64,000 bases of DNA from Eubacterium sp. (GCA_024690665.1 JAILOU010000011.1:1-64000); one strand, 5' to 3'. Shown: positions 8,880-18,164, counted from the first letter of the stretch. Notes: generated by a model from the sequence alone, not told the origin. Translations and numbers: made by a program.

Positions 8880-9289
8880 GACTTCTCCCTCTTGATGCAG
8901 TCCTCACAGATTCCGTTAATCTGTGAAGCCGTACAATCCATTTCAAACTTCGTTTTCTTTCTTATATATTCGTAGAATTCCTGCATATACTCATCTTCCA
9001 GATGGACAATCTTGCCACATCTTAGGCAGCGCATATGAAGATGCTGCTCACAATGTCTGTTTGAATCCAATACCTGAAAGTAGGTACAATCATCTGCCGG
9101 ATTCTTTGTCTTCACCAGCACACCGGCTTCTGTCAGTTTCTCAAGATTGCGGTAAACCGTTGTTAGATTCGCCGTCTTCCCGCAATTGGTCAGATACTTA
9201 TGAATCTCTGCTGCGCAAAAACGTTCATCCGCATGCATCTGCATATATTCTTGTATTAGGTCTTTAATCTTTGTACGATATTCTTTCAT
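8876..9289 (-). CDS. zur: Fur-family metalloregulator, probable zinc uptake repressor
   Basis: The 137-residue protein has the Fur winged helix (TNCGKTANLTTVYRNLEKL with the TVYRNL recognition helix), a HLHMRCLRCG segment with the first structural Cys pair and a C-terminal CEDC pair. It is the first gene of the zinc transporter operon and sits directly behind two palindromic boxes, which makes autoregulated zinc control far likelier than a Fe or peroxide role. Fur-family members cannot be separated safely by sequence alone, so the Zur name rests on context. Confidence 0.82.
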   Translation of the reverse strand: MKEYRTKIKDLIQEYMQMHADERFCAAEIHKYLTNCGKTANLTTVYRNLEKLTEAGVLVKTKNPADDCTYFQVLDSNRHCEQHLHMRCLRCGKIVHLEDEYMQEFYEYIRKKTKFEMDCTASQINGICEDCIKREKS

Positions 9290-9321
9290 CTGTTGTCATC
9301 CTTCTTGTTCCATAAAAAAAG

Positions 9322-9387
9322 AAATGCAAACGATTTGCATTTCTCTTTATACACTATATTTTCAAAAATTGCAAGTGATTTGCATTT
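9322..9387 (-). promoter_or_regulatory. Double Zur-box promoter of the zur-znuCBA operon
   Basis: Box 1 (9322-9342) is a perfect dyad, AAATGCAAA-N3-TTTGCATTT. Box 2 (9367-9387) is a near copy. The minus-strand promoter has -35 TTGCAA (9374-9369), inside box 2, and -10 TATAAA (9351-9346), with a 17-bp spacer; box 1 covers the start point. Repressor on either box would block polymerase. Box 2 abuts the stop codon of the upstream gene (9389). Confidence 0.85.
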
Positions 9388-9388
9388 T

Positions 9389-10675
9389 TTATTTTACATT
9401 GTATTCAATAATCACCGGTTCTCCGGAGAATAACAACAGTCCTCCGCATACTTCCACCGGATTTCTGGTTATCTGGTTGGTGTATGTTCCATCCGGAAGG
9501 TCTGTCGGTATGACTCCTGTCTTACCGGTCACAGAAAAGATTCCGATTCTGCGCATTTCCTTCCATGTATAGGTTGCGTACAGATACTCTTCTTTTAGTG
9601 CCGTAACTTCGAAAGTTCCTTCTCTATAGATTTCCTCTTCCTTGATTCGCTTCAGCTGTTGCATAAACGCCGTCATATCCTCATGACGCCAGTTCACATC
9701 ATCCTTCTCGAACAGGCTCGGACGATGCACATCACTCTTTTCTTGTCCATTGCAGATTAGTACAGCCCCTTTTTCAAAATACGAAAATGCCGTCATGTTG
9801 CGAAGCGCTCTTCCTTCCGGATAGAGCATTGCGGCTCTGGCTCTCGAATGGTCTTCGAGCGCATGCAATTTTACATAGTTGTCAGGAAAACTACTCTCTT
9901 GTAGCTGCAAGGCATTAGAAAATGCCTCAAGCGGAAATGCTCCGCTATGCACTTCATCTATCGCATGTTTTAAATCATAGTCATAGCACATATCAAATAC
10001 TTGGTATAACTCACTATCCGAAAGTGCTGTTTTTCCTTCTTTTCGAAGTCGTCTTATAAAGGCTCCTTCTCCCGACTCTGCCAGCCAGATACATCCCGGG
10101 CGAATCATATCTACTTCTTTTCTGGCCTTTTCCCAGAATTCAAGCGGAATCTTGCATGCCATATTACAGCGAAATCCATCTGCATACATGGCCCAGTATT
10201 TTAATACTTCGATTAGATAATCCCACAACTGTGTCTTAGAAAAATCCAAATCTACAATATCTGACCACTCCGGTACCAGCGTTGTCGGCTGACCATGTTC
10301 ATCCTGAATAAACCACTCCGGATGTTGTTTCATTAAAACGCTGTCTTTGGCTGTATGATTAAAAACCATATCCATCATACATTTCATACCATGATCGTAG
10401 ATGGCATCTACCAGCTGGGTGAATTCATCCATGGTTCCATACTCAGGATTGACCTTATAATAATCCGCCACAGCATATGGACTACCGAGCATACCCTTTC
10501 GTCCGAAATGTCCGATTGGATGAATCGGTAGCAGCCAGACGATGTCTGCTCCAAGCTTTTGAATTCTGTCTAAATCACTTTTTACTTCCTTAAAATTACC
10601 AATGCGCCCATAGTTTCTTACATAGACGCAATAAATCATCTGATTTCTCAGTGATAGATCTGTTGTTGTCGCCAT
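9389..10675 (-). CDS. GH13 alpha-amylase-family protein lacking two catalytic residues
   Basis: The 428-residue protein has the (beta/alpha)8 barrel of GH13: ADIVWLLPIHPIG, region I DMVFNH (residues 102-107), region II ADGFRCNMA, region III IWLAES and region IV ALEDHS. The nucleophile Asp of region II is Asn171, and the transition-state Asp of region IV (usual ENHD or similar) is Ser277. The general acid/base Glu200 is kept. DNA was checked: codon 10165-10163 reads AAT and codon 9847-9845 reads TCG. The frame is otherwise intact, so this looks like a pseudo-enzyme, perhaps glucan-binding or regulatory, rather than a decaying gene. It lies 73 bp downstream of malQ. Confidence 0.8.
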   Translation of the reverse strand: MATTTDLSLRNQMIYCVYVRNYGRIGNFKEVKSDLDRIQKLGADIVWLLPIHPIGHFGRKGMLGSPYAVADYYKVNPEYGTMDEFTQLVDAIYDHGMKCMMDMVFNHTAKDSVLMKQHPEWFIQDEHGQPTTLVPEWSDIVDLDFSKTQLWDYLIEVLKYWAMYADGFRCNMACKIPLEFWEKARKEVDMIRPGCIWLAESGEGAFIRRLRKEGKTALSDSELYQVFDMCYDYDLKHAIDEVHSGAFPLEAFSNALQLQESSFPDNYVKLHALEDHSRARAAMLYPEGRALRNMTAFSYFEKGAVLICNGQEKSDVHRPSLFEKDDVNWRHEDMTAFMQQLKRIKEEEIYREGTFEVTALKEEYLYATYTWKEMRRIGIFSVTGKTGVIPTDLPDGTYTNQITRNPVEVCGGLLLFSGEPVIIEYNVK

Positions 10676-10748
10676 ATGTTCCCTTATTAACCTCTTTTAA
10701 TTCTGTATTTATAACCCTAGTTAAAGTGTATCACATGTTTAAAACGAT

Positions 10749-12281
10749 TTATAGGCGATTTTCTCTCCCGTACGCCTTTGCTAACTCAAGCATCTGCTGC
10801 TTTCGTTTCTCTGTCAAAAGACTTGCCTTCATTCTCCATCGCCAGTTTAACCCTCCGAGCGTTGACGGTGTATTGATTCTGGCTTCTTCTCCAAGCATTA
10901 GATAATCCTGCATCGGTACAATAACCGTGTCTGCGTTGCTGGCAAATAGCGTCTTTAAAAAAGCGCCTGTCATCTCCTCACCCTTCTCAGGTTTTAGTTC
11001 TTCGCGAATCGTATCCTTCGCTTTCTTCGAGTGGTTCTTATACCAGTTTCTGAGCGTGTCGTTATCGTGCGTTCCGGTGTAGGCGATACAGTTCTTTGGA
11101 TAATACTGCGGCAGGTAATCGTGATTCAGATATTCTCCATATCCAAACTGCATGACTTTCATCCCCGGATAGCCGGTTGCAGCGAGCAAATCGCGTACCT
11201 CCTGCGTGATAAACCCAAGGTCTTCCGCAATAATCGGCATGTCTCCAAGCGTGGAATGAAGCACTTCAAACAGTTCCTTGCCCGGTCCTTTGACCCATTC
11301 ACCACCGGTTGCATCTTCATCTTCATACGGAATCGCATAATAGGATTCAAACCCACGAAAATGGTCGATGCGCAATACATCATACAATTCTAAATTCTTT
11401 TGAATCCGCTTCATCCACCAGTGGTACTCTGTCTGCTTGTGCGCTTCCCAGTTATATAAAGGATTTCCCCACAGCTGTCCGCCCTTGGCAAAACTGTCCG
11501 GCGGACATCCGGCTACGCGAATCGGATATCCCTTTTCATCCAGCTCAAACAATTTGGGATTGGCCCAGGTATCTGCGCTGTCGAATGCCACATAGATAGG
11601 AAGATCACCGATGATTAAGATGCCTTTTTCATTTGCATAGGATTTTAGTTTCTCCCACTGTTTGAAAAACTCATATTGAATATATTCATAGAAACGTATT
11701 TCATCCTTTAACGTATCAAAGGCTTTTCGCATCGCCTCATCTTCGCGATAGCGTAATCCGTCCGGCCACTGGACATAAGCCTTCCCTTTTTGCTTATCTT
11801 TGATGGCGCTGTATGCGGCATAGTCCACAATCCACTCCCAGTTGTTGCGAAGAAATTCCATAAAGTCGGCCCGCTCTTTGTCATACGCCTCGCCTGCCCA
11901 TTTCTTTTTGGGCCGCTTCGCAAACGGGCTGTTTTTGTAGGCTGCTTTTAGCATCTTGAAACGGCTCTTATAGATCTTGTCATAATCGACATATCCGTGA
12001 TTTCCGCCAAAATCATACCCGTCAACTTGTTCTTGGGTCAGATAGCCTTTGTCAATCAAACTTACCGGATCGATAAAATAGGCATTTCCGGCAAATGTCG
12101 AGCAGCTTTGATACGGCGAATCTCCATATCCGGTCTGCCCAAGCGGCAGAATCTGCCAATATCTTTGTCCGGCCTGCGCCAGATAATCTACAAATTCATA
12201 TGCCTCCTTTGAAAAGCAGCCGATTCCATATGGATTCGGAAGCGATGCCACCGGAAGCAATATTCCGCATCTTCTCTCCAT
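10749..12281 (-). CDS. malQ: 4-alpha-glucanotransferase (GH77)
   Basis: At 510 residues this is a full-length MalQ/amylomaltase, which transfers maltooligosaccharide segments between alpha-1,4-glucans in the cytoplasm. Motifs are GILLPVASLPNPYGIG at the N-terminus, GDLPIYVAFDSADTWANP, the nucleophile region LRIDHFRGFESYYAIP, the acid/base region AEDLGFIT and YTGTHDNDT. All GH77 catalytic residues are present, in contrast to the neighbouring GH13 protein. Together they suggest glycogen or maltodextrin metabolism. Confidence 0.93.
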   Translation of the reverse strand: MERRCGILLPVASLPNPYGIGCFSKEAYEFVDYLAQAGQRYWQILPLGQTGYGDSPYQSCSTFAGNAYFIDPVSLIDKGYLTQEQVDGYDFGGNHGYVDYDKIYKSRFKMLKAAYKNSPFAKRPKKKWAGEAYDKERADFMEFLRNNWEWIVDYAAYSAIKDKQKGKAYVQWPDGLRYREDEAMRKAFDTLKDEIRFYEYIQYEFFKQWEKLKSYANEKGILIIGDLPIYVAFDSADTWANPKLFELDEKGYPIRVAGCPPDSFAKGGQLWGNPLYNWEAHKQTEYHWWMKRIQKNLELYDVLRIDHFRGFESYYAIPYEDEDATGGEWVKGPGKELFEVLHSTLGDMPIIAEDLGFITQEVRDLLAATGYPGMKVMQFGYGEYLNHDYLPQYYPKNCIAYTGTHDNDTLRNWYKNHSKKAKDTIREELKPEKGEEMTGAFLKTLFASNADTVIVPMQDYLMLGEEARINTPSTLGGLNWRWRMKASLLTEKRKQQMLELAKAYGRENRL

Positions 12282-12305
12282 CTGTGGTATTATCTCTCCT
12301 TTTTA

Positions 12306-13574
12306 TCAGTCGTTAAAAAAGCAGGTTACTGCCTTTGTAATTTCTTGTTGATCACTGCTTCCCATCAGTTCTCTTGCCGAGTGCATCGCAAGTAGGGGCA
12401 CTCCAAGGTCCACCGTCTTTACCGGAAGCAGAGACGATAAGATCGCACCAATCGTGCCGCCGCCTCTTACATCTGAGCGATTGACAAATCGCTGATAGCG
12501 AATGCCTTCTCGTTCGCATAAACCGGCGAAGATTCCGATTGCCTCGGCATCTGTCGCATACGACTGCGAGCACGCCTGCTTAATGCAAAATCCATTTCCG
12601 AGTATTGGCTGCGTGGTGATATCCATCTTGCCAATGTTATTGGGATGAAGGCCGTGTGCCACATCCACGGAAAGCAAAATCATCTCATACATATATCGTC
12701 TGACTTCTTCGGTCGTATAACCGGTCTGTTCTAAGATGCGCTGCAACAGTTCATAGGTAAAATGTGTTGCCGCTCCCTGCTTTGAGCGGCTTCCGATCTC
12801 CTCATGGTCATAGAGGCCGATGAAGTTCATGCCTTCTATACAGTCTGCTTCTTCGATTGCTTCCACAAGTGCCGCTACCGAAGTCTGGTTATCGAGTCTC
12901 GGCGCTGAATACATCTCGCCGCTTACGCCAACATACATTGCCTCTTCCCAGATAAAGGTCGTAAGCTCAAAGTCTAAGATTTCTTCCCGGTTTACTTTTA
13001 AATCATTTGCAATGCAATCCATAAAGTATGCCGTATCCTGTCCTTCTTCTCCAAGCAATCCTGCGATTAACATAAGGTCAGTCTGATTTTTGATCTCCAC
13101 ACCCTTATTCACATCACGGTTCATATGAATGGCCAGGTTCGGCAAGATCAAAAGCGGCTTTTTGCTGCGATATACCACGCTCTTTGGATGGTAGACATCC
13201 TTACTTTTTAAAATGACTCTTCCGGCCACGCCAAGTGGTCTGTCAAACCAGGTATTCAGGATTGGTCCGCCATAGACTTCCACATTGACCTGTGCATAGC
13301 CTTTGGTTACAAAGTCTGCATTGGGCTTAATCGACAAGCACGGTGCATCAGTGTGTGCGCCTGCCATGCGAAGTCGTCCTTTCTTCTTTCCAATCGTAAA
13401 TGCAAACAGGCTTGCTCCGTAATGCTTCATATAATAACGACCGCCGGCCTTTAGATGCCACTCATCGGCATAATGCAGTTCTTCAAATCCATGTTTTTCC
13501 AGATCTTTTGCTGCGTACTGCGTGCAGTTGTATGCGCTTACGCCTTCTTTGATAAATGCTTCTAATTTTTTCAT
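12306..13574 (-). CDS. M18-family aminopeptidase
   Basis: A 422-residue member of the aspartyl/aminopeptidase I family, dinuclear zinc enzymes acting on short peptides. Metal ligands are visible in AGAHTDAPCLSIKP (His, Asp), the Glu pair in DHEEIGSRSKQGA, and the SVDVAHGLHPN segment. Length matches the family. The start (ATGA) overlaps the stop of the HAD gene by 4 bp, so the two are translationally coupled. Confidence 0.9.
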   Translation of the reverse strand: MKKLEAFIKEGVSAYNCTQYAAKDLEKHGFEELHYADEWHLKAGGRYYMKHYGASLFAFTIGKKKGRLRMAGAHTDAPCLSIKPNADFVTKGYAQVNVEVYGGPILNTWFDRPLGVAGRVILKSKDVYHPKSVVYRSKKPLLILPNLAIHMNRDVNKGVEIKNQTDLMLIAGLLGEEGQDTAYFMDCIANDLKVNREEILDFELTTFIWEEAMYVGVSGEMYSAPRLDNQTSVAALVEAIEEADCIEGMNFIGLYDHEEIGSRSKQGAATHFTYELLQRILEQTGYTTEEVRRYMYEMILLSVDVAHGLHPNNIGKMDITTQPILGNGFCIKQACSQSYATDAEAIGIFAGLCEREGIRYQRFVNRSDVRGGGTIGAILSSLLPVKTVDLGVPLLAMHSARELMGSSDQQEITKAVTCFFND

Positions 13575-14224
13575 GCTCGTTCCTCAATGATGTTCAGTAA
13601 GTCCATTGGTTTTTCTGCGATGTAATCGGCTCCATTTTCCAGCAGTTCCTCGCGGCTTCCGTAGCCATACACTGCACCGACTGCCGTGACGCCGATATCA
13701 GATGCGCCCTTCACGTCGTAGTGGCGGTCGCCCATCATAAGAACCTTACTCTTATCCTGAATGTGATGCTCGTTTAAAAGCTTCATAATCAGCTGCGACT
13801 TATCTACGGTATGCACTTCTCTTGATGGCCCGTAGATTCCTTTAAAGTACTGATACAAATCGTTGTAGCTTAGGACGTCTTTGGAGGTGTCCATCGGCTT
13901 CGCCGTCACGACATACAGGTCCTTGCCTTGTTCATATAATTCTTGTATTACATCACGAATGCCGTCATACAGTGGTGATTTTTTGTAATTCTCCGTTTCG
14001 TAAATCTCGCGGTAATAAGCCACTGCGCTCTCTGCGTCTTCGTGATTCATTCCATAAAAATGCGTAAAGGAATAATAGAGCGGCGGCCCGATAAATCTTA
14101 AAAGGCTTTCTTCATCCTGCTCTACTATTCCAAATTTTTCTAATGCGTATTTTACAGAATCTATGATTCCGTATTCGGAGACCGTAATGGTTCCGTCTAA
14201 ATCAAATAATATTGTCTCGTACAT
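13571..14224 (-). CDS. HAD-family phosphatase (phosphoglycolate phosphatase-like)
   Basis: The 217-residue protein has HAD motif I FDLDGTITVSE (nucleophile and acid/base aspartates), a helical C1 cap, motif II in VVTAKP (Thr), motif III Lys and motif IV MGDRHYDVKGA. HAD-IA members of this type hydrolyse small phosphate esters such as phosphoglycolate or nucleotide monophosphates; the substrate is not readable. It lies one base downstream of the CapA-like gene and overlaps the aminopeptidase gene. Confidence 0.85.
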   Translation of the reverse strand: MYETILFDLDGTITVSEYGIIDSVKYALEKFGIVEQDEESLLRFIGPPLYYSFTHFYGMNHEDAESAVAYYREIYETENYKKSPLYDGIRDVIQELYEQGKDLYVVTAKPMDTSKDVLSYNDLYQYFKGIYGPSREVHTVDKSQLIMKLLNEHHIQDKSKVLMMGDRHYDVKGASDIGVTAVGAVYGYGSREELLENGADYIAEKPMDLLNIIEERA

Positions 14225-14225
14225 G

Positions 14226-15377
14226 TTATTCCTCTTCTATCATTATTTTACCATCTGCGTCAAATGACAGTTCGCTGTATCCTGCACTATAATCTGCCAT
14301 ATTCTCTAAGATGGATGCTTTTGTGTCGCCATCAGCAATCTGCGGACAAAAGTCATTATAACTCGTGGAACCGGATAATGTACATGGTATAAATGTTGCG
14401 TCTATCTGTGCATCCTCATCAAGCTCACCGTCCACATAGGTGAAGGTCTGCGTGAAGATGCCGTCTTGCTTGTCGGTTGGGTTTGAATTTCCGCCAAATG
14501 AGAAGTTGCCTAGGCTGTAGCATATCAATTTGCCATTGTAGTATTCGATGCCTTGCAATACGTGCGGATGGTTCCCGATAATCAGGTCTGCGCCTTCATC
14601 AATCAGTTGATGCGCCAGTGCCACCTGGTTGTCATTGGCATAATGCTCCTGCTCGACGCCCCAGTGACAGCATGCAATAATCAAATCAACGTCATCTTCT
14701 TTTAGCTGTTTGATTCCATTTACCAGATAATCAACGCGCTCTTGCGTGCCGGACAACAGGCTGGATGAGACGAATCCGATCTTTAGCCCGTCGTCTGTCT
14801 CATAGGTTCCTATCTTGTCGTTGACCGCGTAGGACAGCCCGGCCTCTTCTAAGGCATTTATGGTGTCGTCAAAACTTTGCTGGCCGTAGTCCATGTTGTG
14901 GTTGTTTCCAAAGGAGCACCCTTCCACCGAGCTTGATGTCATAATCCCGGTATAAGACGGGTCACCTTTTAACATAAACTCCTTTTCCTCGCCGGTCTCA
15001 GACGTTGTAAGGACGCACTCGAGATTCACCACCGTAAAGTCGTCTGCTTCAAAGATGTCTCTTACGCCGCTGAAAAAATAGGTCTCTCCGTATTTGTCAT
15101 AGTACTCATCAAACGAACCGGAATAGCCGCGCTTTTGCGAGCGGCCAAGCGTACAATCGCCGGTCGCCGAGATCGTAATCGTCTGTACCTTCGGCTCTTC
15201 CACCTGCTCCGCGCTTTCGCTTCCATCGCCTTCCGTTACCGGTTCTGCCACGGATAGCTGCGATGATGAGCCGGTTTCATTTGCATTTTCTGTTATGTTT
15301 TGCTCGCTTGTGCCACAGCCGGTCAGCATGGCTCCCGCCAGACATAACGCGGCCAGGATACTTACGTATTTTTTCAT
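14226..15377 (-). CDS. CapA-family lipoprotein, metallophosphatase-like
   Basis: A 383-residue protein with a lipoprotein signal (AGAMLTGCG, Cys21), an acidic Ser/Glu-rich linker and the CapA fold (ATGDCTLGRS, then SFGNNHNMDYG, ACCHWGVEQEHYAN, and IIGNHPHVLQGIEYYNGK followed by YSLGNF). These Asp/Asn/His sets are the metal-site residues of calcineurin-like CapA proteins, named for poly-gamma-glutamate capsule synthesis. No capBC genes are nearby, so a capsule role is doubtful; an exported hydrolase or surface polymer role is possible. Confidence 0.82.
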   Translation of the reverse strand: MKKYVSILAALCLAGAMLTGCGTSEQNITENANETGSSSQLSVAEPVTEGDGSESAEQVEEPKVQTITISATGDCTLGRSQKRGYSGSFDEYYDKYGETYFFSGVRDIFEADDFTVVNLECVLTTSETGEEKEFMLKGDPSYTGIMTSSSVEGCSFGNNHNMDYGQQSFDDTINALEEAGLSYAVNDKIGTYETDDGLKIGFVSSSLLSGTQERVDYLVNGIKQLKEDDVDLIIACCHWGVEQEHYANDNQVALAHQLIDEGADLIIGNHPHVLQGIEYYNGKLICYSLGNFSFGGNSNPTDKQDGIFTQTFTYVDGELDEDAQIDATFIPCTLSGSTSYNDFCPQIADGDTKASILENMADYSAGYSELSFDADGKIMIEEE

Positions 15378-15413
15378 AATCCGTTCCTCTCTAACTCGTG
15401 GCTGTTTTATCCA

Positions 15414-16886
15414 CTATGGCAGACATTTTCGAAAATGATATCCGTAGATAGAAAAAGCGACTGCTCTGCCAAACAGATGCGGCTTGTTCTTCAACGTCCA
15501 AAACAGGAGCTTCCAGTACTGACCGCGGCCCTTTGAGATTCCGCCAAGTAAAAAGCATGCCTTTAAAAAGGCTGTGATTTCTACCATTGTAAGCTTCGGT
15601 TTATGAAGTCCTTTTGGTTTATAATTTTCCAAAAATGTCTTGACTCTGTGATAGTAATTCTTCGGTGAATAGATCGAACGCACCGTATCGGTGTAGCCGT
15701 CCACCAAAAGATCCTGGTCCATCTTCGGTACAAAGTTCATATCGGTCTTGGTATTTACACCCGAGAACTCATCTACCAGCCGGTCTTCTTCTTTCATCCG
15801 CTCATACAGCTTTGTTCCCGGAGGTGCGGTTAAGAGTCCGACCATCGCGGTTACAATGCCGCTTCTTTGAATGAAGTTTTGCATATTTTGGAAGATGGAC
15901 GGCTTCTCGTTATCAAATCCCATGATAAATCCGCCCTGCACCTGCATGCCGTGCTGCTGAATTGTCTTAACGCAGTCCACAAGGTCGCGCTTTTGATTTT
16001 GCACTTTCTCGCACTCATTTAGACAGTCATCATCCACTGTCTCGATTCCGATAAAGACGTTGTCGAATCCGGCTTCCGTCATAAGATCCATCAGTTCTTC
16101 ATCATCCGAGATGTTAATTGACACTTCCGTAAAAAACGCAAATGGATAATCCCGCTCTTTCATCCACGCGATCATCGCCGGCAGAATCTCTGCCTTGAGC
16201 GCCTTTTTATTTCCTATAAAATTATCATCTACAAAAAAGATTGCGCCGCGCCAGCCGATGTTATAGATGGCATCAAGTTCTGCCAGCAGCTGCTCGGCTC
16301 CCTTGGTTCTTGGCTTGTGCCCAAACAAGGATACGATATTACAAAACTCGCAGTGGAACGGGCAGCCTCGTGAAAATTGCACCGACAGCATCGCGTATTT
16401 ATCCTTGTCTAGCAGATCCCAGCGCGGTATCGGTGTCCTTGTAATCTCCGGAAATTCTTTAAAGTCATAGATATGCTTTGGATGTCCCTGCTCGAGATCC
16501 TTTAAAAATGCCGGCACGCTGATTTCTCCTTCATATAATAGAAGGTGATCAACGTCGTCGTATTTTTCAGGCTCCGTTGAGAAGATCGGACCGCCGCCCA
16601 CAATCGTTTTGCCCATTGCCTTTGCGCGGTCAATGACATTTCTGACGGAATCCTTTTGCACATTCATGGCACTGATAAATACATAGTCAGCCCACTTTAA
16701 ATCGCTGTTTTTCAGCCTCTGTGTGTTCATATCCACAAGCTTTAGCTCCCATTCTTTTGGCAGCATCGATGCAACCGTCAGGATTCCAAGCGGTGGAAGA
16801 TTCGACTTTTTGTTGATAAATTTTAGTGCGTACGTAAAGCTCCAAAATGTTACCGGATATTCCGGATATACAAGTAATACCCTCAT
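15414..16886 (-). CDS. B12-binding-domain radical SAM protein
   Basis: The 490-residue protein starts with a cobalamin-binding-type Rossmann domain (residues 1-130, MRVLLVYPEYP and VGGGPIFS) followed by the radical SAM core with Cx3Cx2C at Cys175, Cys179 and Cys182 (SRGCPFHCEFC). The C-terminal ~150 residues resemble the DUF4070 tail common in this subgroup. The B12 domain lacks an obvious DxHxxG motif, so cobalamin may be bound base-off or not at all. The substrate is unknown. It lies 27 bp downstream of a second radical SAM gene and 36 bp upstream of the CapA-like gene. Confidence 0.85.
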   Translation of the reverse strand: MRVLLVYPEYPVTFWSFTYALKFINKKSNLPPLGILTVASMLPKEWELKLVDMNTQRLKNSDLKWADYVFISAMNVQKDSVRNVIDRAKAMGKTIVGGGPIFSTEPEKYDDVDHLLLYEGEISVPAFLKDLEQGHPKHIYDFKEFPEITRTPIPRWDLLDKDKYAMLSVQFSRGCPFHCEFCNIVSLFGHKPRTKGAEQLLAELDAIYNIGWRGAIFFVDDNFIGNKKALKAEILPAMIAWMKERDYPFAFFTEVSINISDDEELMDLMTEAGFDNVFIGIETVDDDCLNECEKVQNQKRDLVDCVKTIQQHGMQVQGGFIMGFDNEKPSIFQNMQNFIQRSGIVTAMVGLLTAPPGTKLYERMKEEDRLVDEFSGVNTKTDMNFVPKMDQDLLVDGYTDTVRSIYSPKNYYHRVKTFLENYKPKGLHKPKLTMVEITAFLKACFLLGGISKGRGQYWKLLFWTLKNKPHLFGRAVAFSIYGYHFRKCLP

Positions 16887-16913
16887 GAATTGTAACCTCG
16901 CTTTCTAGTAATG

Positions 16914-18011
16914 CTAATTTTGTGCCCTCACAATTTCCTTTACAAGTTCGTCTTTTTCAAATAATACACATCCACCATCGTGTTCATCATTTAACACTTC
17001 TTCTGCTATGAGTCGCTTAAATAATTTTGAATGTATCGCCTCTTTTAGGGAGGTGTCCTTGACATTGATGTCTGAATATGGCGATACCGGACAGGGTTCT
17101 GCATCTCCATGGGAATTAATATGGAAGAATGCGCGTCCCGCTGCAATGCATCCGCCGGAGGACTTTTCATCGCCCGGAAATGCAATAAAGACCAGATCGT
17201 CTCTTGTTGCGCGTAGCTCTTCTAAGCGTTTTCTTAGGAATTCACGTTCTTCATCTCCCGGTGCCAAATGCGCCGCATTGCGATTCACGTCTGTAAATTC
17301 CACATAGAATACGACCTTGCATCCGCGTTCTGACAGGCTGTCTAAGAATTCCTCGCTGACGATGTCTTCTAAGTTCTCTGTCGTTGCGGTCACCGATGCG
17401 CCAAATGGCAGGCCCTTTGCATGAAAGCGGTCCATGTTGGATATGACCTTCTCATAGATGCCCTCACCTCGTCTGTCGTCTGTGCATTTTTTATTTCCTT
17501 CGATACTCATAATCGGTATCAAATGTCTGTATTTGTCAAATAGTTTAAAGTATTCTTCGTCCATGTAGACGCCATTGGTAAAGATTGGGAACAAGATGTT
17601 CTTGACCTTGGCTGCTGCCTCAATCACGTCTCGTCGCATCAGTGGCTCTCCGCCGGCTAAGATTATAAAACTAAGCCCCAGCTCGTCCGCCTCCTTGAAG
17701 ATGCGAAGCCACTCTTCATCGGTCAGCTGGCTGACTGCCTTTTGGTCATTCGTCGCATGGGTATGTCTCGAATAACATCCTTCGCAGTGCAGGTTGCAGC
17801 TGCTTGTAATGCTCGCAATCAGAAATGTCGGAATATGCTCTCCTTCCTTTTCTGACTTCGCACGCTTCTTCGCTGCCTGCCTTGTTGCCGCAGCAAACTT
17901 CATAATAAATGCGCTTTCCTTTGGATCTTTTAGTGTTGCGCGAATCGATTCTTTTACGACACGCTCCACAGCTCTGGCCATATAGGCCTGCATATCAAAC
18001 TCTTCACTCAT
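16914..18011 (-). CDS. Radical SAM protein with C-terminal auxiliary-cluster region
   Basis: A 365-residue protein with Cx3Cx2C at Cys72, Cys76 and Cys79 (SSCNLHCEGC) and the GGEPL motif for SAM binding. Later cysteines (GGCIAAGRAFFH, EPCPVS and GGCVLF) suggest a second Fe-S cluster as in SPASM/twitch proteins. An unusual 60-residue helical N-terminus precedes the core. It is not a recognisable sulfatase-maturing enzyme. It forms a tandem pair with the B12-type radical SAM gene, and the pair may work on one surface or lipid product. Confidence 0.8.
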   Translation of the reverse strand: MSEEFDMQAYMARAVERVVKESIRATLKDPKESAFIMKFAAATRQAAKKRAKSEKEGEHIPTFLIASITSSCNLHCEGCYSRHTHATNDQKAVSQLTDEEWLRIFKEADELGLSFIILAGGEPLMRRDVIEAAAKVKNILFPIFTNGVYMDEEYFKLFDKYRHLIPIMSIEGNKKCTDDRRGEGIYEKVISNMDRFHAKGLPFGASVTATTENLEDIVSEEFLDSLSERGCKVVFYVEFTDVNRNAAHLAPGDEEREFLRKRLEELRATRDDLVFIAFPGDEKSSGGCIAAGRAFFHINSHGDAEPCPVSPYSDINVKDTSLKEAIHSKLFKRLIAEEVLNDEHDGGCVLFEKDELVKEIVRAQN

Positions 18012-18037
18012 ATATATCTCTCCTACTATTTACTCGC

Positions 18038-18112
18038 CATGGGGGACGGTTCTCGCGACAGTTCTTCCGCGCCAAAGTACACATCTACTCGCCAAAAGGA
18101 ACGTCCCCCATG
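18038..18112. repeat. Imperfect inverted repeat related to the dispersed GGGGGACGGT repeat
   Basis: CATGGGGGACGGTTC near 18038 and GGAACGTCCCCCATG near 18098-18112 form an imperfect inverted repeat between the LysR stop and the radical SAM start. The first arm shares CATGGGGGACGGT with the identical 43-bp repeats at 51415 and 60163. It may act as a terminator-like structure, though no clear T-run follows. Confidence 0.55.
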
Positions 18113-18164
18113 CGGGGGTGCCTACGGGAAAATGGTATCTTATTCGGGTGCTTTCTTCAATAGC

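Noticed and set aside
16914..18011. Anaerobic sulfatase-maturing enzyme for the nearby sulfatase
   Set aside because: The cysteine spacing and C-terminal region do not match anSME, the gene is 6 kb away on the other strand, and it pairs with another radical SAM gene instead.
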